Origin: Gammaproteobacteria bacterium
GTDB lineage: Bacteria > Pseudomonadota > Gammaproteobacteria > Pseudomonadales > Balneatricaceae
NCBI GenBank assembly: GCA_030748435.1
Contig: JASMLZ010000058.1
Coordinates: forward strand, 85,422-149,421
Reading direction: 5' to 3'
DNA: 64,000 bases
Below the pieces are notes generated by a model. That model did not search any database. It was given only the letters and a program-made list of their open reading frames with translations, and was not told the DNA's origin. Shown in pieces: positions 27,242 to 36,006 of the stretch. Made by a program: the position numbers and the translations under genes. Every line of letters begins with the position of its first letter. Position 1 is the stretch's first letter.

Positions 27242-27336
27242 GCTGGGTAAGCGTAGCTCGGACTCAGCGTGGCCCGTAAGAGCAGCGAGTGCTTTGGGTA
27301 TTAGTCCGACATTGTCGGGTTAAAACCCGACCCAGC
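27242..27336. repeat. Hairpin-rich intergenic repeat
   Basis: Outer arms GCTGGGT/ACCCAGC (27242-27248 and 27330-27336) enclose TCGGACT/AGTCCGA (27258-27264, 27303-27309) and GTCGGGTT-AA-AACCCGAC (27314-27331). The stretch CTCAGCGTGGCCCGTAAGAG is repeated with few changes near 62408. This looks like a dispersed structured repeat of the genome. Confidence 0.5.
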
Positions 27337-27428
27337 TTTAAGCAAACTCATATAAATACAAGGCCGCAGATACACTCTAAATCAGCAGGTCTAACGCCTG
27401 TTGGCGTTATCACATCATAATAAAAAAC

Positions 27429-27446
27429 ATTATTGTATACAATAAT
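27429..27446. promoter_or_regulatory. 18-bp perfect palindrome, likely GntR operator
   Basis: ATTATTGTATACAATAAT is identical to its reverse complement. The core TTGTATACAA has the form of FadR/FCD-type GntR sites. It is about 100 bp upstream of the glyoxylate reductase gene and about 250 bp upstream of puuE-uraD, in the only promoter region of the operon that ends with a GntR gene. Binding is inferred. Confidence 0.7.
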
Positions 27447-27545
27447 AGCTCAAAGTTTCCAAACTGCCAAGACATGGCTTCAAGCTTTCGCTAAAATAGC
27501 GGCGCATATAAACTTTCGCTTGTTTCTTATCAGGTATACGACCTT

Positions 27546-28481
27546 ATGGCTATTGAATGCCCTATTTATCTTACTGCAGACAACACTCAACAATGGATCG
27601 ACGCCTTTGCTCGCCAATATCCGCATATCAAAGTGCTGGATTGGCAACATGCAAGTCGCCCCGCAGATGTCCGTTATGCCATTGTCTGGCAACCCTGTGG
27701 GGAATTCTTTCAACGCTTCCCAAATTTAGAAGCTGTATTTAACTTGGGAGCCGGTGTCGATGGAATTTTATGCCATCCACAGTTACCCCGCGAGGTGCAG
27801 GTTATTCGTCTGGAAAATGCCGGTATGGCCGCCCAAATGAATCAGTATTTTGCCTACCATATTATGCATTTTCATCGTTCAATGGATACTTATCAAAGGC
27901 AGCAATCACAACAACATTGGCAATCGCATCCGGGCACACCGGCCGGCGATTTTCGCGTAGGTATACTTGGCTTGGGGCAGTTGGGCAGCAGCGTTGCTGA
28001 TTGCCTGTTCAAGCTGGGCTATAAAGTGTCTGGCTGGAGCCAATCAGAAAAATATATTGAGGGGGTACAATGCTTCCAGGGGGCTGATCAGCTAAATGAT
28101 TTTTTACAGCAAACTGATGCTTTGTGTTGCTTGTTACCACTAACTGATAACACTCGTGACCTACTCAATCGCCATACTATGGGCCAACTCCCTGCCGGCG
28201 CGGTTATTATTAATGCCGCCCGGGGTGAGCATCTGGTCGAAGACGACCTGCTTGAACTGCTAGATAGTGGTCATCTGCGTGGCGCCGTACTCGATACGGT
28301 GCGCAATGAGCCACTAGCTGCTGACAGTTCTCTATGGCGACAAGCTGGTCTGATTATCACCCCACACTGTGCTGCTCAATCCTGGATAGAACCCACCGTC
28401 AAACAGATAGGCAATAATATTGATACCCTATTGGCCGGCAAAACGCCCACTGGTTTAGTAGAACGCAACCGAGGCTATTAG
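27546..28481 (+). CDS. ghrA: Glyoxylate/hydroxypyruvate reductase A
   Basis: D-2-hydroxyacid dehydrogenase family enzyme that reduces glyoxylate to glycolate with NADPH. The 311-residue protein has the GhrA-type N-terminus (FPNLEAVFNLGAGVDGIL), the nucleotide-binding GILGLGQLGSSVADCL, INAARGEHLVEDDLL with the catalytic Arg, VRNEPLAADSSLW with the Glu and TPHCAAQSW with the catalytic His. It is divergent from the purine operon with a shared putative operator and can remove the glyoxylate produced by AllA; this link is inferred from position. Only 4 bp separate it from dusA, so both may be cotranscribed. Confidence 0.9.
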   Translation: MAIECPIYLTADNTQQWIDAFARQYPHIKVLDWQHASRPADVRYAIVWQPCGEFFQRFPNLEAVFNLGAGVDGILCHPQLPREVQVIRLENAGMAAQMNQYFAYHIMHFHRSMDTYQRQQSQQHWQSHPGTPAGDFRVGILGLGQLGSSVADCLFKLGYKVSGWSQSEKYIEGVQCFQGADQLNDFLQQTDALCCLLPLTDNTRDLLNRHTMGQLPAGAVIINAARGEHLVEDDLLELLDSGHLRGAVLDTVRNEPLAADSSLWRQAGLIITPHCAAQSWIEPTVKQIGNNIDTLLAGKTPTGLVERNRGY

Positions 28482-28485
28482 TACC

Positions 28486-29460
28486 ATGCAAAAAGACTCA
28501 AGACGCTTCTGCATTGCCCCCATGATAGACTTTACTGACCGACATTTTCGCTATATGGCCCGTTTAGCCAGCCAGAAAGCTACTTTGTTTACCGAAATGA
28601 TCACCACAGGGGCTATTCTTAATGGCAATCAGGATTTCTTGTTGGGGCATAGCCCCAGCGAACACCCTCTGGTACTGCAACTAGGTGGCAGTAATCCACA
28701 TGAACTGGCCCAATGTGCCACCATTGGCAACCAGTTTGGTTATGATGAGATCAATCTTAATGTGGGCTGCCCCAGTGATAAGGTACAGCATCATAAAATT
28801 GGTGCCTGCCTGATGGCAGAACCCAGTCTCGTGCGCGAGTGCCTGCAGGCTATGGCAGAACAAAGCCCCGTACCCGTCACCATTAAACATCGCATTGGCC
28901 TTGATAATGATGACAGTTATGACACGCTAGCAGCCTTTGTTGATCAAGTACAGGGGCCCCATTGTGAGGTATTTTATGTGCACGCGCGCAACGCTATTTT
29001 ACAAGGTCTGTCACCCAAGCAAAATCGACAAATACCCCCTTTACAATATGCCAAGGTGTATCGCCTAAAACAGGACTTCCCGCACCTGCAAATTATTATC
29101 AATGGTGGGATTGAGTCCCTGTCGGACTGCCAGACACATTTGTCGCAAGTGGATGGCGTTATGCTCGGCCGTGCTGCCTATCACAATAGTGCCCTGTTAC
29201 TGGATGTAGACCAGCAAATATATGCCACCAAGACCAGTGTTACCCGCCGCGGCGTAGTCGACGGCTATCTGGCTTATATGACTGAACAACATGCGCAAGG
29301 GACAGCCTGGCACCATATGTCAAAGCATTTGATGGGCCTCTTTCAGGGCCTGCCGGGAGCGCGTAATATGCGACGTCATCTAAGTGAAAATATACACGGC
29401 GCCAGAGCATCTTTAACAGTTATCGAAGACGCCTTAAGTCTGGTAGACTATGACCTATAA
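28486..29460 (+). CDS. dusA: tRNA-dihydrouridine(20/20a) synthase
   Basis: FMN enzyme that reduces uridine 20/20a in the tRNA D-loop. The 324-residue protein begins with [20 protein letters not shown] and has [24 protein letters not shown] with the catalytic Cys, [10 protein letters not shown] and [11 protein letters not shown]. The C-terminal [20 protein letters not shown] marks the DusA subfamily. It lies between ghrA and tal; dusA-tal adjacency is known from pseudomonads. Confidence 0.96.
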   Translation: MQKDSRRFCIAPMIDFTDRHFRYMARLASQKATLFTEMITTGAILNGNQDFLLGHSPSEHPLVLQLGGSNPHELAQCATIGNQFGYDEINLNVGCPSDKVQHHKIGACLMAEPSLVRECLQAMAEQSPVPVTIKHRIGLDNDDSYDTLAAFVDQVQGPHCEVFYVHARNAILQGLSPKQNRQIPPLQYAKVYRLKQDFPHLQIIINGGIESLSDCQTHLSQVDGVMLGRAAYHNSALLLDVDQQIYATKTSVTRRGVVDGYLAYMTEQHAQGTAWHHMSKHLMGLFQGLPGARNMRRHLSENIHGARASLTVIEDALSLVDYDL

Positions 29461-29479
29461 TTCAACCATTGACAGACTA

Positions 29480-30427
29480 ATGAACAAACTAGACCAACTT
29501 AAAGCCATGACCAAAGTGGTTGCCGACACAGGTGACCTTACCGCTATACAAAGTTTTTTACCCGAAGACGCCACCACCAATCCGTCTTTAGTGCTTAAAG
29601 CTGCACAACTCGATGCCTATCAACATCTTATTGGCGAAGCCAAAGCCTGGGCACAGGATCAGGGAGGCAACCCGCAACAAGTACTAGATAACACTTGTGA
29701 TTACCTAGCCGTGGCCATTGGTAAAGAAGTGCTAACTGCCATACCGGGTCGCATTTCTACCGAAGTAGATTCGCGTTTGTCATTTGATACCCAAGCCACG
29801 GTAACGCGGGCCAAACGTCTGATCGAACTCTACGCTCAGCAAGGCATCAGCAAAGACCGGGTATTGATCAAGATTGCCGCCACCTGGGAAGGTATTCAGG
29901 CTGGCAAACAATTGGAAAGCGAGGGGATTAACTGTAATTTAACCCTATTATTTAGCTTTGCTCAGGCAGTGGCCTGTGCGCAGGCTGGTGTGTACCTGAT
30001 ATCGCCGTTTGTCGGGCGTATTTTAGACTGGTATAAAAAAGCCAATAATCGCGACAGCTACCCGGCAACTGAAGATCCCGGCGTATTGTCTGTGAGTCGT
30101 ATTTTTGACTACTACAAACACTATGGCTATAAAACCATCGTTATGGGTGCCAGTTTCCGCAATACTGGTGAAATTGAACAGCTGGCCGGCTGCGACCGCT
30201 TAACCATCAGCCCTGATCTAATGCAGCAGCTGGCAGCCGATACAGGTATCTTGCCGCAACAATTGCATGCTGATCATGTCGTTTGTGATGAAACCAAGCT
30301 GGATCTTGATGAAGCAGCTTTCCGTTGGCTACACAACGAAGACGCTATGGCAACAGAAAAACTGGCCGAAGGTATTCGTAACTTTACCCGTGATCAGGAA
30401 AAACTGGAAGCGATGCTCACTCAGTAA
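29480..30427 (+). CDS. tal: Transaldolase
   Basis: Pentose-phosphate enzyme that transfers a dihydroxyacetone unit between sugar phosphates. From ATG 29480 ([20 protein letters not shown]) it has 315 residues and matches the TalB-type N-terminus. An in-frame ATG at 29450 that overlaps the dusA stop is the alternative. Seen are [15 protein letters not shown], the Schiff-base lysine in [14 protein letters not shown], and [18 protein letters not shown]. Normal length. Confidence 0.96.
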   Translation: MNKLDQLKAMTKVVADTGDLTAIQSFLPEDATTNPSLVLKAAQLDAYQHLIGEAKAWAQDQGGNPQQVLDNTCDYLAVAIGKEVLTAIPGRISTEVDSRLSFDTQATVTRAKRLIELYAQQGISKDRVLIKIAATWEGIQAGKQLESEGINCNLTLLFSFAQAVACAQAGVYLISPFVGRILDWYKKANNRDSYPATEDPGVLSVSRIFDYYKHYGYKTIVMGASFRNTGEIEQLAGCDRLTISPDLMQQLAADTGILPQQLHADHVVCDETKLDLDEAAFRWLHNEDAMATEKLAEGIRNFTRDQEKLEAMLTQ

Positions 30428-30539
30428 GCTGTGCTTAATGGAAGATAAAAGTACCCCTTTGAGCTTATCACTTATGCTTTTGTCTTTCCGCTGGTCCCAG
30501 CCTTGTCGTATTTGGCAAGGGCATGATCATTACCGGAAC

Positions 30540-30559
30540 ATGGCGCCTTGCTGCGCCAT
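30540..30559. terminator. Hairpin between convergent tal and STAS genes
   Basis: Stem ATGGCGC/GCGCCAT with a 6-nt loop in the 162-bp convergent intergenic region. It lacks a clear T-run on either side, so it may be a weak or Rho-assisted end for the STAS gene or for tal. Confidence 0.35.
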
Positions 30560-30589
30560 AACCGAACAAGGTTGAACTGAACAACACTA

Positions 30590-31084
30590 CTAGTGCTGAC
30601 TTTCCAGCGCCTCTACCAGACTCTGAAATGTCTGCTGGTTTTTGTCATTTAGCCCCATAAGAATTTTATGGGCTTCCAACACCTTGTCCTGCATTTCCTG
30701 TTCACTGCAGGTACAATTATCCAACTGCTCACAGGGCGGCAAACCTTGTTCCAGTTTACTCACCAGAGTAAACACCTTATCAAAGCCCATACTTAGCAAA
30801 ATACGAGTGATATTACCGTTAGTAGATACCAGAGTTGGCACCTGATCCACCTGCCGCCGCATACGCACAGCCAGTTTGGCCAGAATACCCAAGGAAGTAG
30901 AATCTATACCCTGAGTCTCAGTCAGATCAATCAAAACATTGTGGAAATGCCGACTCTGTAGGGCATGATCAAGATATTGATCGAGGGAAGGACACAGGGT
31001 CAGGCGCACGTCGCCTAAAAACTTAACCACGTGCACACCATCTCTCTCGGCCACTAGTATACGGCCTTCACCCATGCCCGGCAC
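30590..31084 (-). CDS. STAS-domain anti-sigma factor antagonist
   Basis: Partner-switching protein of 164 residues. The STAS fold covers about residues 8-110 with VVKFLGDVRLTLCPSLDQYL, NVLIDLTETQGIDSTSLG (residues 60-66 hold the Ser site phosphorylated in this family) and LLSMGFDKVFTL. After the domain come three close cysteines (C118, C124, C126) and a C-terminal helix. Its start overlaps the upstream phosphatase gene by 17 bp, so the PP2C phosphatase is its probable dephosphorylating enzyme. Pseudomonads keep such a pair beside tal. The sigma/anti-sigma partner is not in the window. Confidence 0.9.
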   Translation of the reverse strand: MPGMGEGRILVAERDGVHVVKFLGDVRLTLCPSLDQYLDHALQSRHFHNVLIDLTETQGIDSTSLGILAKLAVRMRRQVDQVPTLVSTNGNITRILLSMGFDKVFTLVSKLEQGLPPCEQLDNCTCSEQEMQDKVLEAHKILMGLNDKNQQTFQSLVEALESQH

Positions 31085-32258
31085 CTTCTATACTTAATAC
31101 AGCAATATCATCCGGTAGCTGCTGGCGCTGATCCAATTGCAACCCTGATACCAAGCCAGCTATATGACATCCATTCGCCTGTAATATATCAAGCAACATG
31201 GCTTCCTGATCTCGATCTTGCTGATTGGGTAATACTTCCAAAATACCGTCAGAACACAATAATAAAGAGAAATTGGGCGCTAAGGATTGCTGCAATGATT
31301 TATATTCAGCACCTTCAAACAGTCCTAAGGGAAAACTCGAACCCAAGCCTGTAAGATAGGTTAACTGTTGCTCCTGATACAGCACCGGCATAGGGTAATG
31401 ACCACCCACACAATAATTCAAAGTAAGTCCGTCGGGGCTAATCAGGCCCATAAACATCGTCAGATGTTTGTCGACATCAAAGTCCAATATCTCCTCATTC
31501 AAGCGAGACATTATCTCCTCAAGAAACACAGATTGGCCATGCTCAAACTGTTTGTCAGCCAATATACCACGCGTCAGACTTTTTAATAATATAGTCAATA
31601 TGGCTGACGAAGCCCCATGCCCCGAAACATCAGCTAAATAAAACAGCACACTGCCATCAGATAAGCTCATATGGTCAACAAAATCCCCACTTAAATACAG
31701 GGACGACTGCATATGACGCTGTATGGTTAAACCATTGCGCCGAGTCTCTACGGGGGGCATCAAACGCTGCTGCATTAAGCGCCCGGCCTGCTGATCACGT
31801 TCCAATTCTGCCAACGAATCATTGAGTTTCTGATTGGTCTGTTCCAACTGCTGTCTATAGCGACGATTATCAAAAAATAATTTAGCATGGCGAACATGGC
31901 GCGCCACACAACGGTCCAATACAGATTGACTCTCCAACGGCAAACTAAATACGCTGGTCACCCCTAAACTCAATAGTCTGGTCACATCCAAAGCCGTAGT
32001 AACCTCTGTTACTAACAATAAAGGAATTTCCTCGAATTTATCCAGCATATCCTGCAGCAAAGCGGTTTGGGATGCTAGCTTGGGATGGTAAAAAAACAGG
32101 ATCAAATGCACTGGATTATCGGCTAGCAACTGCAGAGCCTGCAAAGGCTCTTTGGTCGCCAGCACCTGATAATGCAAGCATTCATAATGAGCCAACATCT
32201 GGCGAGAAACCAGTGACTCATCGGTGATCAAAAGAAGCTGACTGACGTCAGATTCCAT
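31068..32258 (-). CDS. RssB-like receiver-PP2C (SpoIIE-type) serine phosphatase with degenerate receiver
   Basis: Fused regulator of 396 residues from ATG 32258 (GGAG upstream; a TTG at 32270 is also in frame). Residues about 5-115 form a receiver-like domain (QLLLITDESLVSRQML), but the phosphoacceptor Asp position in VHLILFFYHPKL is Phe (about F56) and the usual Lys-Pro is Leu-Pro (VFSLPLES). It therefore probably cannot be phosphorylated. A coiled-coil linker (about 128-155) is followed by an intact PPM phosphatase: YLSGDFVDHM, FYLADVSGHGASSA, LLCSDGILEVLP and DDIAVLSIE keep the metal Asp residues. It overlaps the STAS gene, its likely substrate. The mlaA-phosphatase-STAS-tal order is pseudomonad-like. 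Confidence 0.9.
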   Translation of the reverse strand: MESDVSQLLLITDESLVSRQMLAHYECLHYQVLATKEPLQALQLLADNPVHLILFFYHPKLASQTALLQDMLDKFEEIPLLLVTEVTTALDVTRLLSLGVTSVFSLPLESQSVLDRCVARHVRHAKLFFDNRRYRQQLEQTNQKLNDSLAELERDQQAGRLMQQRLMPPVETRRNGLTIQRHMQSSLYLSGDFVDHMSLSDGSVLFYLADVSGHGASSAILTILLKSLTRGILADKQFEHGQSVFLEEIMSRLNEEILDFDVDKHLTMFMGLISPDGLTLNYCVGGHYPMPVLYQEQQLTYLTGLGSSFPLGLFEGAEYKSLQQSLAPNFSLLLCSDGILEVLPNQQDRDQEAMLLDILQANGCHIAGLVSGLQLDQRQQLPDDIAVLSIEGAGHG

Positions 32259-32375
32259 AGATGACTCCAAAACAATAATCAGCCATAAACACCGCCTACC
32301 TTAGTCCTAACAGACAGGTTAGACAAGAGTAATGTTCATTTTAATTAGATTAATGGGCATTGAACCGGTCCTATA

Positions 32376-33131
32376 TTAATCAAATTCATCGAACTCATCG
32401 GATTCTGTACCCATATTTGTCACTGGTCTACCATCCCGTATTTGCATGGCACGCCGGGCTAAATAGGCGTCACGTACAAATGTATATTCATCACCAATAA
32501 CCAAATGCTGCAAGTCCTGTAATTGATTGCGTGTATCCAACACCTGCAATACTTGCAAACCGAGCCGATGGTCTTTGGGCTGATAATCAGCAAGGGGATC
32601 CAATTGTTGATCAACGGTTAGACTTATACCATCACGCACACTACTTGGCCCCAACAACGGCAACACCACATAGGGTCCCGATTCAACCCCCCAATAACCC
32701 AGTGTTTGGCCAAAATCCTCGGCCTGAGCATACATGCCAAAATGAGATGCCACATCAAATAGGCCCATCACACCGACCGTACTATTGATCAATAAGCGAG
32801 CTGCATCATTACCGGCCTGTAGAGGTTTACCCTGTAGCAAGTGGTTAGCGAAGTATTTCACTTCAGAGAGGTTATTAAATATATTGGTTACCCCCTGCTC
32901 CACCACATCAGGCACTATGGCAGCATAAGCACGCGTAGTCGGTAGCAAAATAGTATTATCAACCACCTTGTTAAAAGCATATATCTTACGGTTAGTGTCC
33001 TGCCATGGATCCTGGTCAACAGCAGATCCCATATTTGCGTCGGGCACACTGGCACAACCACCAATAAGTAACAGCAATAGTATTAAACCGGACCACCAAA
33101 AAGATTTTATAAACTGTTTATTTTGTTTCAT
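32376..33131 (-). CDS. mlaA: MlaA/VacJ outer-membrane phospholipid-removal lipoprotein
   Basis: Outer-membrane lipoprotein of the Mla system that takes mislocalised phospholipids from the outer leaflet. The 251-residue protein has a lipoprotein signal (SGLILLLLLIGGCASVPDAN, lipobox IGGC), then the VacJ pattern DPWQDTNRKIYAFNKVVD, FNNLSEVKYFANHLLQG, INSTVGVMGLFDVASHFG and DFGQTLGYWGVESGPYVVLP. The ATG at 33131 overlaps the hda stop (TAATG), preferred over ATG 33137. The acidic tail ESDEFDEFD is unremarkable. Other mla genes are not in the window. Confidence 0.96.
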   Translation of the reverse strand: MKQNKQFIKSFWWSGLILLLLLIGGCASVPDANMGSAVDQDPWQDTNRKIYAFNKVVDNTILLPTTRAYAAIVPDVVEQGVTNIFNNLSEVKYFANHLLQGKPLQAGNDAARLLINSTVGVMGLFDVASHFGMYAQAEDFGQTLGYWGVESGPYVVLPLLGPSSVRDGISLTVDQQLDPLADYQPKDHRLGLQVLQVLDTRNQLQDLQHLVIGDEYTFVRDAYLARRAMQIRDGRPVTNMGTESDEFDEFD

Positions 33132-33859
33132 TACCATTGCATTGTTTGTTTAACAAAAGGGATAGTGAGTTTACGTTTTGCTTGCCAAGAGGCCGTGTCC
33201 AGAGTTTGCAATACTGTCATCACAGCACCCATATTGCGCTGACTATGCAAACATATATACTGCGCCAATTCAGTGGAAATACTAAACCCAAGTTGGCGCG
33301 CCCGCATAATCAATTGTTGACCTTGCCGGGCTTCATCAAGGGCATGCAGTGGCATCATCAGCGCTAACTGCAAACGCGACTGCAAGTCGGGTAGCAAACA
33401 TGGCATCGTACGGGCTGTCTGGGAGCTACTTAACAACAGTCTATGGCCGAGTTGTTGATTAGCATTGTACAGATGGAATAAAGCTTCACACCAGGAGCTG
33501 GTCTGGCATAGAGCATCAATATCATCAATACACAGTAGCTGAAACTGCTCAAAACCAGCCAGCATTTCGGCTCCAGTATCTGGCCCCATCGCCAAGAGTT
33601 CAGCCGCAGATAAATAACCTACCTGCCAACCATGGTCCATTGCTGCTTGGGCTGTGGCCTGCAATAAATGAGACTTACCCACGCCATCAGCACCCTGCAA
33701 TAACAACACATCAGTTGCAGGATCCTGAGCTATTTTTTGTAATGCAGGCAACACTCCCGGGCTGGCGGCAAAGTCGTAGTTGTGCCAGTTAGCATAACTG
33801 GGCAAACGCATATTCAAGGTTAATTGCTGACCAGCAAGGTCAGTGGTGGCTAGATTCAT
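33131..33859 (-). CDS. hda: DnaA regulatory inactivator Hda
   Basis: DnaA-related AAA+ protein that, with the sliding clamp, promotes ATP hydrolysis by DnaA after initiation. The 242-residue protein starts MNLATTDLAGQQLTLNMRLP, where QLTLNMRLP resembles the clamp-binding motif region of Hda. Walker A is GADGVGKSHLLQ, Walker B is LLCIDDIDAL, and sensor segments follow (LLLSSSQTARTMP, LQSRLQLALMMPL). ATG 33859 is chosen over an in-frame TTG at 33865. It overlaps mlaA and follows the AI-2E permease gene. Confidence 0.93.
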   Translation of the reverse strand: MNLATTDLAGQQLTLNMRLPSYANWHNYDFAASPGVLPALQKIAQDPATDVLLLQGADGVGKSHLLQATAQAAMDHGWQVGYLSAAELLAMGPDTGAEMLAGFEQFQLLCIDDIDALCQTSSWCEALFHLYNANQQLGHRLLLSSSQTARTMPCLLPDLQSRLQLALMMPLHALDEARQGQQLIMRARQLGFSISTELAQYICLHSQRNMGAVMTVLQTLDTASWQAKRKLTIPFVKQTMQW

Positions 33860-33872
33860 TAACAACTAAGTC

Positions 33873-34928
33873 CTACTGGTCATAAAGTAAGCTATTTCTA
33901 TAACCTTCGTGCAAGTGACGCAACAATACCATAATTACTGCTGCAAGGGGTAATGCCAAAAGCATTCCTGTAAAACCAAATAACTGACCACCTGCCAGCA
34001 CAGCAAAAATCACGGCCACCGGATGCAGACCAATACGATCACCAATCAACCAGGGCGTCAACACCATACCTTCGAGTGCTTGACCAATCACAAACACCAG
34101 AGTAACGGCCACAAAGCCCCAATAAGAATCAAATTGAAATAGTGCCACTAACATGGCTGCCACAAAGCCAACAGCAAAGCCCAAGTAAGGCACAATACTG
34201 GCCAAACCGGCCAGCAATCCAATCAGCATGGCATACTTTAAACCAACCACCGACAAACCAATGCCATAGATCAGACCTAAAACCAGCATTACCAGTAGTT
34301 GACCACGCACAAAGGCACCCAATACTTCATCACACTCGCGCACCCATAACGTCACTTTGGGTTCCAGATTACGGGGTAGCATATCACGCATTTTGGCCAC
34401 CAAAATATCAAAATCACGCAATAAATAAAAGCTGACCACCGGCACCAACAAAGTAGAACCAAGCAAGCCAACCAAACCCAGTGTGGATGCTGTAACATAG
34501 CTCATAATCTGTGAAGCAATGCCACCTGCCTGTTGTTGCCATTCGGCAGAAACTGTTTTTGTCAACAAATCCAATTCCAGACTTTGTACATCAATATCCA
34601 AACGGGTTTGCAGATAAGGCAACATGGTGTGGTTAAACCAGCTTTGCATATCTGGCACCAGCCCAACCAAAGATTGCAACTGTTTAATAAATAACGGCAC
34701 AGCCAGCAACAAGCCACTAACCAATACCAGTGTTAAACCTAAAAATACCAATATCACTGCCATAGTGCGACTATAGCCTCTGGCCTCCAGTCGGTCAGCG
34801 AATGGATCTGCCATATAAGCAATACCCATGCCTAATACAAAAGGCCCCAGAATAGGCTGCAATAGATAAATCAGTAAGGCCACTAATACGGTTAATACGA
34901 GAAAAAACCAAGTTTGAGTTTGCGTCAT
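33873..34928 (-). CDS. perM: AI-2E family transporter (PerM-like)
   Basis: Integral inner-membrane protein of 351 residues with about eight hydrophobic segments in the 2+6 pattern of the family: TWFFLVLTVLVALLIYLLQP at the N-terminus, a soluble loop (residues about 90-150), then several spans containing VPVVSFYLLRDFDIL, GLASIVPYLGFAVGFV and HPVAVIFAVLAGGQLFGFTG. The family name comes from TqsA; the transported substrate of PerM members is not established. perM-hda adjacency with purM/purN nearby is common in gammaproteobacteria. Confidence 0.9.
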   Translation of the reverse strand: MTQTQTWFFLVLTVLVALLIYLLQPILGPFVLGMGIAYMADPFADRLEARGYSRTMAVILVFLGLTLVLVSGLLLAVPLFIKQLQSLVGLVPDMQSWFNHTMLPYLQTRLDIDVQSLELDLLTKTVSAEWQQQAGGIASQIMSYVTASTLGLVGLLGSTLLVPVVSFYLLRDFDILVAKMRDMLPRNLEPKVTLWVRECDEVLGAFVRGQLLVMLVLGLIYGIGLSVVGLKYAMLIGLLAGLASIVPYLGFAVGFVAAMLVALFQFDSYWGFVAVTLVFVIGQALEGMVLTPWLIGDRIGLHPVAVIFAVLAGGQLFGFTGMLLALPLAAVIMVLLRHLHEGYRNSLLYDQ

Positions 34929-34947
34929 AGGAACTCGCTATATGTCC

Positions 34948-36006
34948 TTAATGCCATTGATAATAGGCCACAAGGCCGTTTTTAGCACTGTAAAGTGTCT
35001 CCGACTGACCGTCAAGTAACTGTAAACGGGTTTGCCCCTCCAGACTAAGTAACAGGTTATCCTGATGACCTTGATAATTCACCAATACTACCAACTTCTC
35101 TGCGTGCAAACGCTGCAAAGTAACAGTATTGACACTGGCCAGGGCTTGCAATATTTTCCTTAATGCTGCATAAGCCGCCAAGTCATTGATACCATTAATA
35201 TGCAATGTAGCCGTATGCTGTTGATCCGTCGCCGTTGGCAAGGCAAAGCGTTGGCTTAGTTGCGCGCCCAAATTTTCCACAATCAAAGCCACCAGTGCCT
35301 CTGGGGTGGCAGCAGCAAATAACCACTCACGCCGTTCATCTGGTAATTGAATACTACCCTGCCCCTGCCAAAAACCATCACTATTCTTGTATAAGCGCCC
35401 CCATAACAAACCGTGAGCCTGATAGCGCTGAGAAGCCTGAGCGATAGTGTCAGTAAAGTTACCCCATATATCACTGGGGCCAATAAGTAACTGATCGGTA
35501 AGATCCATCAGGGGCAATATTAAAGGCAAGCCCCTCTGTTCGGCTTCAGCTTGCAATTGCAGCGCAATATCCAAACCACCATCAGCAATAATATCCTGAA
35601 TACCCTGCTGCTCAATAACCAACCAGGTCAATATACTGGACCGATCTGTCACCCACAATGGTAAATCAGCCGCACTCAGTAATTGCCTGACAGCCTGCTG
35701 ATCAAAGCGCAACTGCAGTACTACTTCCTCTGTAGCAGTGTCAGTCTGCCTGGAGATATGGCTAATATAATTATCCACCTCTGCCAGTGCAGCCTTGATA
35801 GGTGCCTGCTTAAGACTGGCTTGCTGTCCAGTTAAGCGCACAATCATGGATGCCATGGCCTGCCGTTTGGCCAGCTTTAAATCAGCCTCACTGGCACTGG
35901 CCAAGGGTGCCTCGGCAATATATAAATCCATGGCCATTACCGGGCCGGCACACAGGCTAAACAGCATAGCCATATACCAACTTACCGCTTTAACAAACTT
36001 TTGCAC
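34948..36006 (-). CDS. DUF2066 domain-containing secreted protein
   Basis: Protein of 352 residues with an N-terminal signal peptide ending near AGPVMAMDLYIAEAP. Conserved DUF2066 features are SEADLKLAKRQAMASMIVRL near the mature N-terminus and a region near residue 120 with WLVIEQQGIQDIIAD. The second half is Gln/Leu-rich with no membrane span, suggesting a periplasmic protein. Gammaproteobacteria keep this gene between purM and perM/hda; the function is unknown. It begins the minus-strand run DUF2066-perM-hda-mlaA. Confidence 0.85.
   Translation of the reverse strand: MQKFVKAVSWYMAMLFSLCAGPVMAMDLYIAEAPLASASEADLKLAKRQAMASMIVRLTGQQASLKQAPIKAALAEVDNYISHISRQTDTATEEVVLQLRFDQQAVRQLLSAADLPLWVTDRSSILTWLVIEQQGIQDIIADGGLDIALQLQAEAEQRGLPLILPLMDLTDQLLIGPSDIWGNFTDTIAQASQRYQAHGLLWGRLYKNSDGFWQGQGSIQLPDERREWLFAAATPEALVALIVENLGAQLSQRFALPTATDQQHTATLHINGINDLAAYAALRKILQALASVNTVTLQRLHAEKLVVLVNYQGHQDNLLLSLEGQTRLQLLDGQSETLYSAKNGLVAYYQWH

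Larger units (their letters stand above)
27181..27545. other. Divergent control region between purine operon and glyoxylate reductase
   Basis: A 365-bp stretch without a gene. It contains a hairpin-rich repeat (27242-27336), a small hairpin TAACGCC-TGTT-GGCGTTA (27392-27409) and an 18-bp perfect palindrome (27429-27446). Promoters for both directions should lie here. Confidence 0.6.
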
